From Rhynchosporium graminicola (taxonomy: Eukaryota; Ascomycota; Leotiomycetes; Helotiales; Ploettnerulaceae), in NCBI GenBank assembly GCA_900074885.1, contig FJUW01000015.1, forward strand, positions 539,906 through 603,905: a DNA stretch of 64,000 nucleotides, given 5' to 3'. The notes under the pieces were generated by a model. It made no database searches. It was not told the DNA's origin and saw only the letters and a program-made list of their open reading frames with translations. Positions within the stretch are counted from its first letter, which is position 1. Every line of letters begins with the position of its first letter. Below are positions 12,401-23,320 of this stretch, in pieces. The translations under genes were made by a program, and so were the position numbers.

Positions 12401-14481
12401 AGTCGCCTGCGATTGTTTTGTTCGGTACTCCTCGCATAGACTTTATTTGCCTGAAGTCAACATATAATTGCTCGAAGTCATGCCATTCTGGTAACTACTA
12501 AAGATCTGTTATAAGGTGCTGCGACTACGGTTTTAAGTACGAAGCGAAACTTGTGAAGGTGTGTAAGGGTTAGCGAATGAGTTAACTTCGCGGATAGGGT
12601 AACCAGAGAATCTCGTGTTGTGGGCATTTGCCTCATGCTTATGTGCGCGGTGTGCTGGCGCAGTCTTGGTCATAACGGCTGTAACGCTTTTGGAATTTGC
12701 ATTTAGATAATACGGATCCCAGGACTTGGGTCTGGGAGTGGAGGTTTAAGTCTCTCTAATTCTTTGAACATGCGTGTCTCACGGCAGTTGTTTGAGGGGC
12801 CGAACTTCTTGTTCGACGTTGTCGAAACGGAAGTTTGATAGATTTGTTGCTTTTGGATATAGTCGTATGTTGAGATGATCCATAGAGTTAGAGGTCAGGA
12901 AGGGGCTAAAGGGATGAGAAGCGGTCGGTCGGTCGGATGTTGTTAAGAAGGTTAGGCCAATTGAAAAAAACGAACTTGGTGGTGAGAGAAGAATTGCAAA
13001 TGACTGCAGACCGCCCTTTGGCAATAATTCGTTGGGTTCATGACTTCTGAAATTTCAAGTATTGAACCCACGTCTGCAAATTTGGCAGGGAATCAAATGG
13101 GATTTTCTAATCGAGAACATTTTAGAAGGGACCATACTGAGAGATTAACAGAGGAAAGCTTCTGCAACTCCTTATTATATCTTGAGATTTATTGATCGCT
13201 ATGATTTCTTGCCTTTCCATCAACGGCCCGGGGCTTTTATAGGGAACTCAGAGGCATACTTGACCGCCAGGGAATTAAAAGTAAGTCTTACCGCATCCGT
13301 GAGTTGAAAATCACCATAGCAGCTTTGATGAATAAAGAATATACATCACATCAAAAATTTACCTTCGAGAGCTGAAATAAAGCTTGGTCATACCTTACGC
13401 TATACCAAAGCAAGTATATTATCTCGTCCTTGGCCTGAAAATATGCCGTAGAACCTTTCATTCGCAAACAAGAACTTCTGTTAGAGTTGCCGCTTAGCTT
13501 GTCATTCGCCAGAGTTTTGATATTATATCATTAGGTGTAGGGTATTAGAAGGGATCAGTATCGTTGCTGGAGTGGAGTTCAGGAACGCAGAAGCTTAGAT
13601 GCTATTTTTGTTGAGACCCGGAGGGATTTTCACGATGGAGTTGAACTTGACGGCAATTTTTCTGTTGATAACAAGACTCGAAATATGATGATAAATACTG
13701 ACGCTCTTTTATTCGTAACATTTCATTTCGTCAAATCCAGTGCGAGCATCGTGGAAATGACAACCTGATTTAGGAGGTTAGTCACCTGGAGGAATAAGAA
13801 AATACATTTTGCAGCCAGCGGACTTGCAAAGTCTTGATCAGCTCATTCCATAAAGTTGCTGGTACTCTCTTAAAATAACTCAGGCTCTTATATAGAGTTG
13901 CGATAAGGAGCTGCATGAATGTGGTATGTTTTCAAAAGGCGAAAGGCAAGTGAATATTGGACTCGCTTAATTTCTATGTTTTGTCAATGTGGACAGGTGT
14001 GTTCGATTACATCGATCAAGATGCGTAGCTCAAGCCTTGAAGCTGACGAAGAGCGAAGTACTTATACTTTGCGCACTTGCACGTAAATATGAATTTATTG
14101 TAAGCTCTCTAACTCTCACATAACTTATGGAGTGAGGATAGAGCTGCTCGCAATGATTCATGGATTTCAGGAAACGTTCACTAAGGTAGGCAGCAGCAGC
14201 ACAGGTCTTAAGAAGCTCGGTAGCATGGTCGAGAGTCTTCTCTCTTGGTCTTAAATTCGTGCAGATGGCAAAGTTAACGACCATTTCGTAGTCATGTCTT
14301 GTCTGATCATGGTCGGACTAGGAGTTGACGATACTTGTCAAATGCGATGCCTGAGATACGCCACACATGTATTCGATCACATGTCAGCTCAGCCACCGAC
14401 TTGACAGGAAACGTGGGCTGGCTCTGATTCGCTGGCCAAGCTGCATCCCCTGCAGCGGTCGGTCGATGTCATTCTCCAGAC

Positions 14482-14505
14482 CCTGAGCCTGAGCCTGAGC
14501 CTGAG
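14482..14505. repeat. (CCTGAG)4 hexamer repeat
   Basis: Four perfect tandem CCTGAG units about 400 bp upstream of the choline kinase start codon. Confidence 0.9.
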
Positions 14506-14901
14506 CTCTGGCTGGCAAGTTCCAATTGTCATGTCGTGCCTGTAAACTTCTCACCTGTGGTCAACCAGCATCTTCTGAAGTCGATATTGTACGAAATATA
14601 CGGCCGCCATTTTGCATCTCCCACTTTTAAGCCATCTTTGCTTGTCCCAACTGCTTCACACAGATCTCCCATCGGTGCAGTCCAGTCTAGGGGCGGTGAA
14701 TACCAATAGCGGGGTGAAACCTTACTTGAGGCCACTTTCTTTTCTGATCGTTTCAGATTTGATCACAAAATTCATCTGATATCGCGTCGGCAGCGTTGAC
14801 TGAGCACTGCTTCATTTTTGTCGGCGTTGCGAGAGATTTCTCCGCTAAGGTAGCATCGAGACTCATCCTCAGTAAAACGAGCAAGGATCCAAGGAGCGAA
14901 T

Positions 14902-17395
14902 ATGTCTTCAACACCTTCCGAGAAAGGCTCAGCTCTGCCTCTACGACCGGCGCTCAAGGAAGAGCAGCCCATGAGCCCAAATGGTGGTCCAGTGAAGTGT
15001 AAGAAATAGACGCCTTACCTACCTACATACCTACCTAGAGATCAACCTCACCCCGCACTAACCTACAATACCTTTTATTTGCTCCTTTGTTTTAAACCAG
15101 CGCCCAGAAACTAACGAGCTTAGTTGTATCCATTGCAGCAGAGCCAGAGAGCATTCCTCTTCTCTCCGGGTCTGACGACTCGTCCCGACCAAAGCAATTC
15201 AGAGCCGGAGTCAGCGAAAGAAGAATGACAGGCCGCCCCAACACTCCAACCAGCTCGTCGAAGGCTTCTTTGCAGAGTCAGGGCAGTATCGAAGACCCCC
15301 AACCAGCTTCGGACGCATCTTCTGCGGCTCCAGGGAAGCACCATAAATTCCACAGTCCGCTACATCGTGGCCACCACGAACATCGTCATGATAAGTTGTT
15401 ATCACAAGTAGCTGAGTGGTTGCAAGCAGAGAAGGCTAAGAGAGCTGCGAAGCAGGCACATGGAAGGGGGGATGATCTAGAAGACATTGGAAGCAACAAC
15501 ATATCTCGCCCACGTACGTCTAGCCAGAGTTCGGATGGCAGTACCATTTCTCTGGAGAAGCTCCAGCAGATCTTGGAGGATAACATGAGCTCCTTCGGAC
15601 TCGATAGCCTCCCCGTGGCATCTACTCCAGCCGAATCACGTCGTCCCTCTCAAGCTCCACGAAGACGTTCGTCTGCAAGAAAGATGTATGTTGGGAGTTC
15701 GGATACCGAGTACCAGGACGGTGACGCGGTTGTTCCTTCGTGTGACGCTGTGCTGGATAACTCAAAAACTATGTCGTACAGCGGCGGGAAATCAGAGTCG
15801 GCTGTGGAAACAGTAACACTAAGTACCAGTAAGAGGGCAGAGAAGGAACGAAAGGCCTGGGCGACTTTCAAAGGGGAGATTCTACGATTGGCACATACTT
15901 TGAGGTTGAAGGGCTGGAGAAGAGTGCCACTGGAACGTGGTGGAGATATCGAGGTCAAGAGACTAAGTGGTGCTCTTACGAATGCCGTCTACGTTGTCTC
16001 TCCACCCGATGATCTACCAACGCAAAACTCAAACGGCAAACCTTACACGCCAAAGCCGCCACCTAAGCTTCTGCTCCGCATCTATGGCCCGCAAGTCGAA
16101 CATCTTATTGACCGTGAGAATGAGCTGTCTATCCTACGCCGCTTAGCACGCAAGAAAATCGGGCCGAGACTTCTGGGGACTTTCACTAACGGTCGTTTCG
16201 AAGAGTACTTCAACGCGGAGGCTTTGACATTTGCCGATCTAAGGGATCAGGGTACCAGCAAGCAAATAGCTAAACGTATGCGAGAGTTACATGATGGTAT
16301 TGAGCTTCTTAATATTGAAATAGAGGAAGGTCCCTTCGTCTGGTTGAACTGGGACAAGTGGGTCAACAAATGTGAAAAGGTCATTAGCTATCTTGATCAG
16401 GAAATTCTTGGTGGTCAGGGATCAAAAGATGAGTTGTGGCAGACTCGAGGATTGATTTGTGGAGTTGAGTGGCCTCAATTCAAAGCTGCAGTTGATAAGT
16501 ACCGCAAGTGGCTCGATAGCTACTATGGAAAGGGTGGTGTCAATAGACATTTGGTATTTGCTCACAACGATGTAAGCCGACCTTGTCGATTTCAAGATTC
16601 AGACGTACTAACAGATTACAGACTCAATACGGAAATATCCTCCGCGTTGTGCCGGAGAAGCCTTCCGAAGGATCAGCACCCTCTCCTCTTCTTCTTCCTG
16701 AGAACAGGCACAAACAATTGATTGTTATTGATTTCGAATATTCGTCAGCAAACACTCCGGGCTTGGAGTTCGCTAATCACTTCACGGAATGGTGCTATAA
16801 TTACCATGATGCTATAGAGTCATGGTGTTGCAACACTCAACACTATCCAACATTGGAGCAGCAGACAACCTTCATCCGCTCGTACATTAATCACCGTCCG
16901 CAATTTAATCCAAGAGCCTCTGCCACTCCAAAGATGCATCCCTTGGAACATTCCAGCAGAAACAGTATTTCTGATTTCTACCTTGATTCACGAACTCCAG
17001 GTGGTAGCACATTGGACCTTACAAGTATGGATTACAACGAAGAAGAAGCCAGAAGAGAACAGGAAACCGAGAGACAGGTTCAAGCGCTACTTAAGGAAGT
17101 GCGTATCTGGCGTGTAGCCAATAGTGCTCAATGGGTTGCTTGGGGAATTGTTCAAGCTGTTGTGCCTGGCCTAGAACAAAAGACCGAGGCAGATGCTCCT
17201 AGCAAAGACGCGCCAGAGGTCAAAGAGGATGGAGATAAGGCTTCTGAGGGCGACGATGACGAGGAGTTTGATTATTTGCGCTATGCTCAGGATAGAGCTT
17301 TGTTCTTTTGGGGTGATGTGATTTCCTTGGGTATCGTTGATAAAGCGGACTTGCCAGAGGAGTTACTCAAGAAAATTAAGATTGTGGAGTATTAG
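14902..17395 (+). CDS. CKI1: Choline/ethanolamine kinase
   Basis: Exons 14902-14998, 15124-16571 and 16622-17395 give 772 residues. The first exon (MSSTPSEKGS...) joins through GTAAGA..TTAG to a frame open upstream of the methionine at 15225; without it the protein would start at 15225 with 706 residues. The protein phosphorylates choline or ethanolamine with ATP, the first step of the CDP-choline/CDP-ethanolamine (Kennedy) route to phospholipids, in the cytosol. Evidence: the phosphotransferase motif HNDTQYGN (Asp about 515), split by the last intron, and the choline kinase signature IDFEYSSANTPGLEFANHF about 35 residues later. The N-terminal 220 residues are serine-rich and disordered, and an acidic linker precedes the C-terminal helix. 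Fungal enzymes of this family are similarly extended. Choline versus ethanolamine preference cannot be read from sequence. Confidence 0.9.
15016..15037. repeat. CCTA-type tetranucleotide repeat in choline kinase intron 1
   Basis: Imperfect ACCT/CCTA tandem units inside the first intron. Similar tetramers recur near 20631 and 27021. Confidence 0.75.
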
Positions 17396-18012
17396 ATGCA
17401 GAGAAGCGAAGACAATACTCGAGTCGATGGTTGGAGAATGATGATCGAGGGTGGCATATGTTCTTCGCTTAATGCTTCTCAGAAGATCGCCTTTCTCCTG
17501 GCAAAGTGTTCGAGATACTGTATTACACCGCGATAGATAGGATATCCCTGCTGCCAGCAAATGAATTTCTTTTACGCACATATTGTTCCTTGCCTTACAC
17601 AAGGAGATCTCTCACAAACTAAACCCAAGTTGTCCAAAACTGTAATGGCAAGCGCCACGACTGTCGTCCGCTCACGCTTGAGAAGTACTTTCCGGCTCCG
17701 AGGCTAGACTGTCTATGTACGTTGGCAACTATGCAAAGTTGTGCCTGCCGTTTTTACTGCAAGGAGAGGGATCCAAATGTTTCGGAGCTATTCGCTGTTC
17801 CATTTCTTTCATTATTACTTATCAATCATCATCACTATCATTCAATAACAACGGCGTTCGTTAAGCCTACCACTCAGTCGAGTTCTGCATAGCAATACTA
17901 TCTCCGATACATACACAAGCATCTTTTCATCAGCGCACATCACCAAGCCAAAGCCGCCCTATCAAAACAACCTGTCACTTTCGTTCGCGCCATACCAATC
18001 GATGGATAGACC
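17396..18012. other. Intergenic region
   Basis: Holds the 3' end of the choline kinase transcript and the presumed promoter of the next gene, with a C/T- and A/C-rich stretch from about 17800 to 18000. No gene seen. Confidence 0.5.
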
Positions 18013-20361
18013 ATGCGTTGCATCTGGTTCAAGGTGTGCCAGCTTCTAGGCTGTGGCGATACTCAAGCACGACCAGCCGCAATTCCACTGGAATCACATC
18101 CGTCAGTCATGCTTCCACCTGCGGGTCCTGGGGAAGAGGAAAGAGAGGAGAGACGAGACGCCTTTGGAGATGGGAATGTAAAACGTGCATATACTTGGTT
18201 TTATATACATATCAAAGAACTTTCCAGTGGAAGAGGCCCAGTGGATGGGTTTGCAGGCTCGGGATACCAGACACAGCCAGTCCAAACACAAAGACCGACA
18301 GGAAACGGCTCAGGCAAGCAAGAACCACAACAAGCACTCCAACACTCACAGCTGCGAGAGATTTTCAACGATAGACTTACAAGGGATATCGCGCACCGGG
18401 AAGCTCGAGAGGCGGCAAGGACGGGTGATATGGATTTTGGAGTTGCACTGGCTGATGATGATTTGAAGAGACGAGATGAGGGCAAGATCCATACTCCGAG
18501 CGACTGTCTTCATGCTATGGCAGAGAAGATGAGAGCTCGCCGGAAAGCAGAAGCTGCGGAACGAGCTGCACAGAAGGCTTCACAACAAGCCGCAGAACAG
18601 GCTGCAATTCGAAAGCCGACAGCTAAGGTCTACCAGAGCGTCACATTGAATGATACCGTTGGTGAGAGTAGTCAACTTCCTCTACATCTGGAAGATGGAC
18701 ATCATGAGCGGATAGACAGCGCAATTGCAGGTGTGCAACCGCTGGAACAAGTTACTGATTTCAATAAGTATATGTCGATGAATAAGGAGATTGGTGAGAG
18801 CAATCTACTTCCATCACGTCCGACAGATGGAACCTGTGAGACGCCAGACAGCGTAGATGCTGGTATGTACCCACATAAGCAGGCTGCTGAATTCTTTGAA
18901 AATTTGTCTGCGACTGGGCAGGTTCGTGAGAGTGTTCGAGTTTCATTGGAGTCGATCTTGGGAAGTCTGAGCGAGGAGACTCTACTGATCACTCGGCTTG
19001 CTAGTGTGGGCACTCAATTTCCGTCAGAGTCCATGTTTGAAAGTCCGCAGAGTGAAAATGTTCTGATACCTAGGCCGATTAGTCATCAAGTTTTATCAGA
19101 TACCCTTAGAATTTCGCGAGCTGAGGACGTGTCGATGGTGGAGCTGGTCGCTGCAAAAAACCAGCTTCTAGATTTGTTGAATTTTGAGAGTCTGGGAAAA
19201 GATACTGTGCCGAGGCCGATATGTGGGCCAATTGATGAGAGTACTCAACCTCCATCAGAGTTAACTTTTGGAAATCCGAGCAGAATTGATACACCGCCAG
19301 ACAGCAAAGATTCGAGGTGGCCAGAATCATTTTTCGGACCAAAAGAGGATGTAACTTCGGACAACTCTTCCTTGACGATCAGTGAGAGCAGTCAGGTTCC
19401 ATCAGAGCCGATGAATCCGGGCGACATGTTAAAGCCGATCGATCAACTTCCATCCGACTCGATTTTGGGGAGTAAAAAACGTGGATATTTTGGGCCGCCA
19501 GACAGCGTAGACTTAGAACGCAAGACCAAAATGAGGGAGCCCGCTGATAAGTCCAACGAGAATATACCGGCGATCAGGCTGAGAGGTGGGAGTAGTCAAC
19601 TCCCAATAACGTCGCTTTTTGAAGGTCTAAGAAATGGAGAAGGTTCGTCAACAAACAGTGCAGATGCTCAGGAAAGCCAAACGTCCCAGAATAACGGTAT
19701 CGTATCACTGACTCAAACTGCTACCTTGGTCGATACTGTGGAATGTGACCCACTGTTTTAGTACCAGTTAAACGTGTTGGCCTACGATATCAGACATTAC
19801 AAGGTGACAGCCGAGAGCCAGAGGAGAATCAATGGTGACTTTCAGTACTTCATCGAGCCTCGGCGAAGAGTTTTCAATCGACTTCTGAACATGCGACAAA
19901 ACATACCAAGCCATGTCAATCTTCCCTCATCGCAAGAAACCTTGAAACTCGATGCTATTGTCCTTAACTACATTGGACAATTCGATCGTATTCGCGAAGG
20001 AGAGATCGCAAAAGTTGAGGGACGCGTGAGGAGCCCTTACGTTCTTAAGGAGAGGTGGCTTTCGTACCTGGCACCCGTTCTGGAAGAAGCGATTGGGATC
20101 TTTGACGGTGGCATTCAGCTCGAGAAACGGGTTTGGTTCCTAGAGATGCTAGATGAGCATAGGTTCCAGCCGCCGAGGGAGGAGTTGGAGGACTGGGCTA
20201 GGGAAATGGCTGGTTGTCATGGTACGGCGACTAAGGGAGACTTGAGTAAGCTGGAGAGGAGGGAGGCTGGTAAGGATCGTGAGATGGGACCGCTGAGTTA
20301 TTGGATTAGGAAGTATAGGTCGAGCGCGGATCCCTCTTCTCCATGTAAAGAGGAACAGTAG
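18013..20361 (+). CDS. Uncharacterised low-complexity protein, interrupted by one in-frame TAG
   Basis: An open frame of 582 codons from 18013 ends at TAG 19759-19761, and exactly the same frame stays open for another 200 codons to 20361. The simplest reading is one gene of about 760-780 residues. A short intron could remove the stop: CACTGTTTTAG ends in a plausible acceptor, CTGAC at 19707-19712 could be the branch site, and a donor at 19702 (GTATCA) would keep frame, but that donor is weak. Otherwise it is a nonsense mutation. Residues 170-200 form an alanine/arginine-rich helix (EAAERAAQKASQQAAEQAA); the centre contains degenerate repeats around ESSQLPS and PDSVDAG; the C-terminal 195 residues look folded and charged (WLSYLAPVLEEAIGIFDGG). 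No family is recognised. Alternatively two separate fragments. Confidence 0.5.
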
Positions 20362-20630
20362 AATCCACAGTGGTTCTTGCAAGCTGTATTTTAGCGATCT
20401 CTTGAATTCGACGACAGATTCGAGCGTCTTGGCTCTTAGCGATCCAATGCGGGCGGATACTGCATAGCGTACTATACAATAACGATTTCTTGGAAACAAT
20501 CAATGGTTCTGCATCAAAGTTGCGTGCTTTTGTAACTAGACTACTTAACTTGGACGGTCGAGTTTGAGTCATGAGAACTGTTTCTTGAAGCTGGGAGTCC
20601 CGGAGTATTTGTCCGCAGCAAATGCGTACC

Positions 20631-20654
20631 TAGGTAGGTAGGTAGGTAGGTACC
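20631..20654. repeat. (TAGG)5 tetranucleotide repeat
   Basis: Five tandem TAGG units ending in GGTACC. Confidence 0.9.
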
Positions 20655-21192
20655 TTGGTCGGCAGAAGCTCATTTTTAGTGATTCTTTAGTACACTTTGA
20701 GTGGTGTCAAGATGGTAACGATTATATTTCCGCTAATAGGCTCGTTTGACAACGGTCGGGTGCCTCGTCGTCACGAAAATTGTTGGTTAGGTGTTGGCGG
20801 CGAATATTTACTTAGTGAGAGAGCGAGTGGGGTTGGAGAGAATCGAAAAGGAGTGGGGGAAGGGAGAGGACGGTTGGGAGAGAAAGATGGTAGTTCAAAG
20901 GTACCTCACGTTTACTGGATAGCGAGATGAGGATGTAGGAAAAGTGTCCACGTGGTGTAATGCAGCCAAATGGTCTGTCTATATTGGAAAGAAGGGTACC
21001 ATATGGGCACTCATGTAAATCTCGAACGGGTTTGCGGAGTGTTGAAAGATCGAGATTTGAGGTGGACTCGTCGAAGACGGTCTCTCTCTCTCATGATATC
21101 ACGCAGTAGGTCGCTGGTGTGGTAGACTCTCAGGGAAGAGGCTGGGACTTACACTTACCGAAGAGTGCCGGCTTCGGAACTTTACGTGCTCC

Positions 21193-21451
21193 CTCTCCGT
21201 CGGAGGAAAACCTGGCTCGCTGATTTTGGTTGACAAGCGTGAACGCCCCAATTCCAATATAGATAAGTAGTATTTTTATTTCTCAACGTCAAGAGGAGCA
21301 ACCCTGTCAAGGATTTCAGAATACTGTTGAGATATTTATTGATTTTATTTGCCTATGTAATAAATACATAAAGATATCCGATTACTAGCGAGCTAGGGCG
21401 TTAGAAACACGCTCTAGGTCAATCCCGGCCACCTTTTCCTCCGACGGAGAG
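21193..21451. mobile_element. Non-autonomous inverted-repeat (MITE-like) element
   Basis: A perfect 18-bp inverted repeat, CTCTCCGTCGGAGGAAAA at 21193-21210 and its complement at 21434-21451, bounds a 259-bp unit. The inverted similarity continues inward: TTGAC, AGCGTG and AACGCCC occur in the same order in the left arm (about 21229-21248) and, complemented, in the right arm (about 21396-21422). The interior is AT-rich and non-coding. Terminal inverted repeats, small size, AT-rich core and no coding capacity are the marks of a miniature inverted-repeat transposable element. I could not identify a clear target-site duplication, so the exact ends and superfamily are open. Confidence 0.6.
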
Positions 21452-22584
21452 TCGTCCTAGCATGAGCGGTGAAGAGAGACAATTATCCGTAGTCAGTAAG
21501 TAGTCGGTAGGGCAAACTCAACACGGGTGGACTTTCTATCCTCTCGATTGAAGTACATGCTTTTTGAATACTCCCATCGCTTGGAAATGATTTGTTGACT
21601 TGGTGTCTCAAAGTAGAAGTGATTTCCGTGTCCGTCCACACCCTTGGAGATTCTGCCCTGCTTTTTTGTTCACTCCTCGAGTGGCTGGTACAGATGCAGG
21701 TTTTTTTTTTTTGGAGCTTTCCAGCCACACCCATACCTGGCACACAACGCACACATGCATATTGCATCGGCATCCGAGGACTCTATGGGTAGTGCCAAGT
21801 CGGGAGGACTTGGCTGTTGTGCCGTTGTTTCTTGGGAATCTTGGGGTAACTGAAGAGCTGGTAAATGAAATTTAGCATAGAGTCGAGGTTAGAGTTGTGA
21901 TTCTTGAGAGATATGATGAGCTCGAGAGTCGGAGGCTGTAAATGTGAGACCGAGCTCGTTCTGCCTGAGTACAGGCAAATTATGTAGATTGCCAATGAGT
22001 AGTCAATAACAGTATGAGCTTCCTAATACGGGCATGTTGTGTGTCTCGGGGCAAAGACAGTAAGTAGTCAATCAAGCCGCCCTTGGGCTCTTGGAAGCCT
22101 ATGGCTGACGCACAACTTTCATCTGGCCCAAGCAGTCAATTGAGTGGCATCTTGACAGGAAATTATTGTTATATCATTCAAACACGACGCCAGTCATAGC
22201 TTGTTGTTTCGTCGGGGAGGGCTCGGTCGGCTAGGACGATCGACGTGACGGCTTGTTCGACCACTATCACAGCGCGCTTCCTATTGTTTTTGTGCTGCTC
22301 GAGAGCCTGCTCGTGGAAGATGACCTGGCAGTATAAGTACTGGTGTGCAATCATCTATCTACCTGTGCAAGTGCAAGTGCATTCAATTTCCAATAGGAAA
22401 TACTTCTTTCTCCTCCTTCCTGATGATGCGCACACGAGGACGTGTAAGTTTTGTTGTGATTACCCACGTCTACCCAGATGATGTTCGAATATGCCTAGAG
22501 GCTAGAATCAAGTCCTTGTCTTGTATCTATCTACCTGATTTCATGGACATCCACGGACACGGACACGGAGTGGCTGAAGTGTCT

Positions 22585-22608
22585 GTGAGTGAGTGAGTGA
22601 GTGAGTGA
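22585..22608. repeat. (GTGA)6 microsatellite
   Basis: Six tandem GTGA units in intergenic DNA. Confidence 0.9.
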
Positions 22609-23320
22609 TTTGCTGGGAGCGGTCATCCAGTGGTACTAGCGCCAGCTTGGAGGAAGAGCTCGGGCTCGGCCATTCGAGAGGCCATTCCACTAAACTACGA
22701 AGTATACAATACCAACCAGTCAGTACCCAGTCCCTACCTCAGGTATCCACCTCGACTTTCTTTATCTGCCTCATCCCGGCCGAGCACGATCTTGCATGGC
22801 ACGACATTCGTTTGTTCACGAAAACCCTCCCTACCCTATCCTCCTGAAGTAATTTGTTGTCATCGTCGACAGTCCATACCTGGACTTGGTTGTCACCGGT
22901 CCTCCTCTTCAACGGCTCGGTAAGCAGGATGCACAGCGCGTTGTGGTGTTCATAGTCTCTGATCCGGCAGTTGTCCGCCAGAATTTAGTGGATTTCACCT
23001 TCGAAGTACACCAGCCAAACGAACACACAAACCAGGTATTATTTCCGCATCAATTCCAGTCACCAAGCTGCAACAAACACACGTTTCGACAAGCTATTAG
23101 AGGACACGAAAAGACAGCTTGGTTATCCCGAATACCGGCCGCTTTATTCCATCTCGAGGCGGGACGAGCTGCAAGCAGCTTAACTTAACAAAATCAGGAC
23201 GACATCAAGCAATTCCATAAACCTCCAACGCTTTCACGATCTGAAGGGGCCAATTCGAAAGGGCATTGCCCCATTTCCTCGTCAGACTTCGAAGCGATCA
23301 CCTAATAATCTATTTCAATA

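Larger units (their letters stand above)
8754..14901. other. 6-kb region without a recognisable gene
   Basis: I found no gene in this stretch. Open frames are all at most about 100 codons, without domains, and scattered over both strands. It holds the 3' end of the kinase transcript, a TGAAA microsatellite (9421-9450) and a CCTGAG hexamer repeat (14482-14505). No terminal inverted repeats or transposase remnants were seen by eye. Base composition looks similar to the rest of the window, so it is not an obvious AT-rich RIP-mutated block. Confidence 0.45.
20362..23320. other. Intergenic region with a MITE-like element
   Basis: No protein-coding gene is supported. The stretch holds a TAGG repeat, a 259-bp inverted-repeat element, a T-run (about 21700) and a GTGA repeat, each listed separately. 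The last 400-500 bp, C-rich with CAAC and CATC runs, is the likely promoter and leader of the FLC-like gene. Confidence 0.5.

Noticed and set aside
22640..22710. tRNA-like A-box (GTAGTTTAGTGG) on the minus strand
   Set aside because: No acceptable B-box (GGTTCRANNCC) or acceptor stem follows at the right distance, so it is not called as a tRNA or tRNA-derived SINE.
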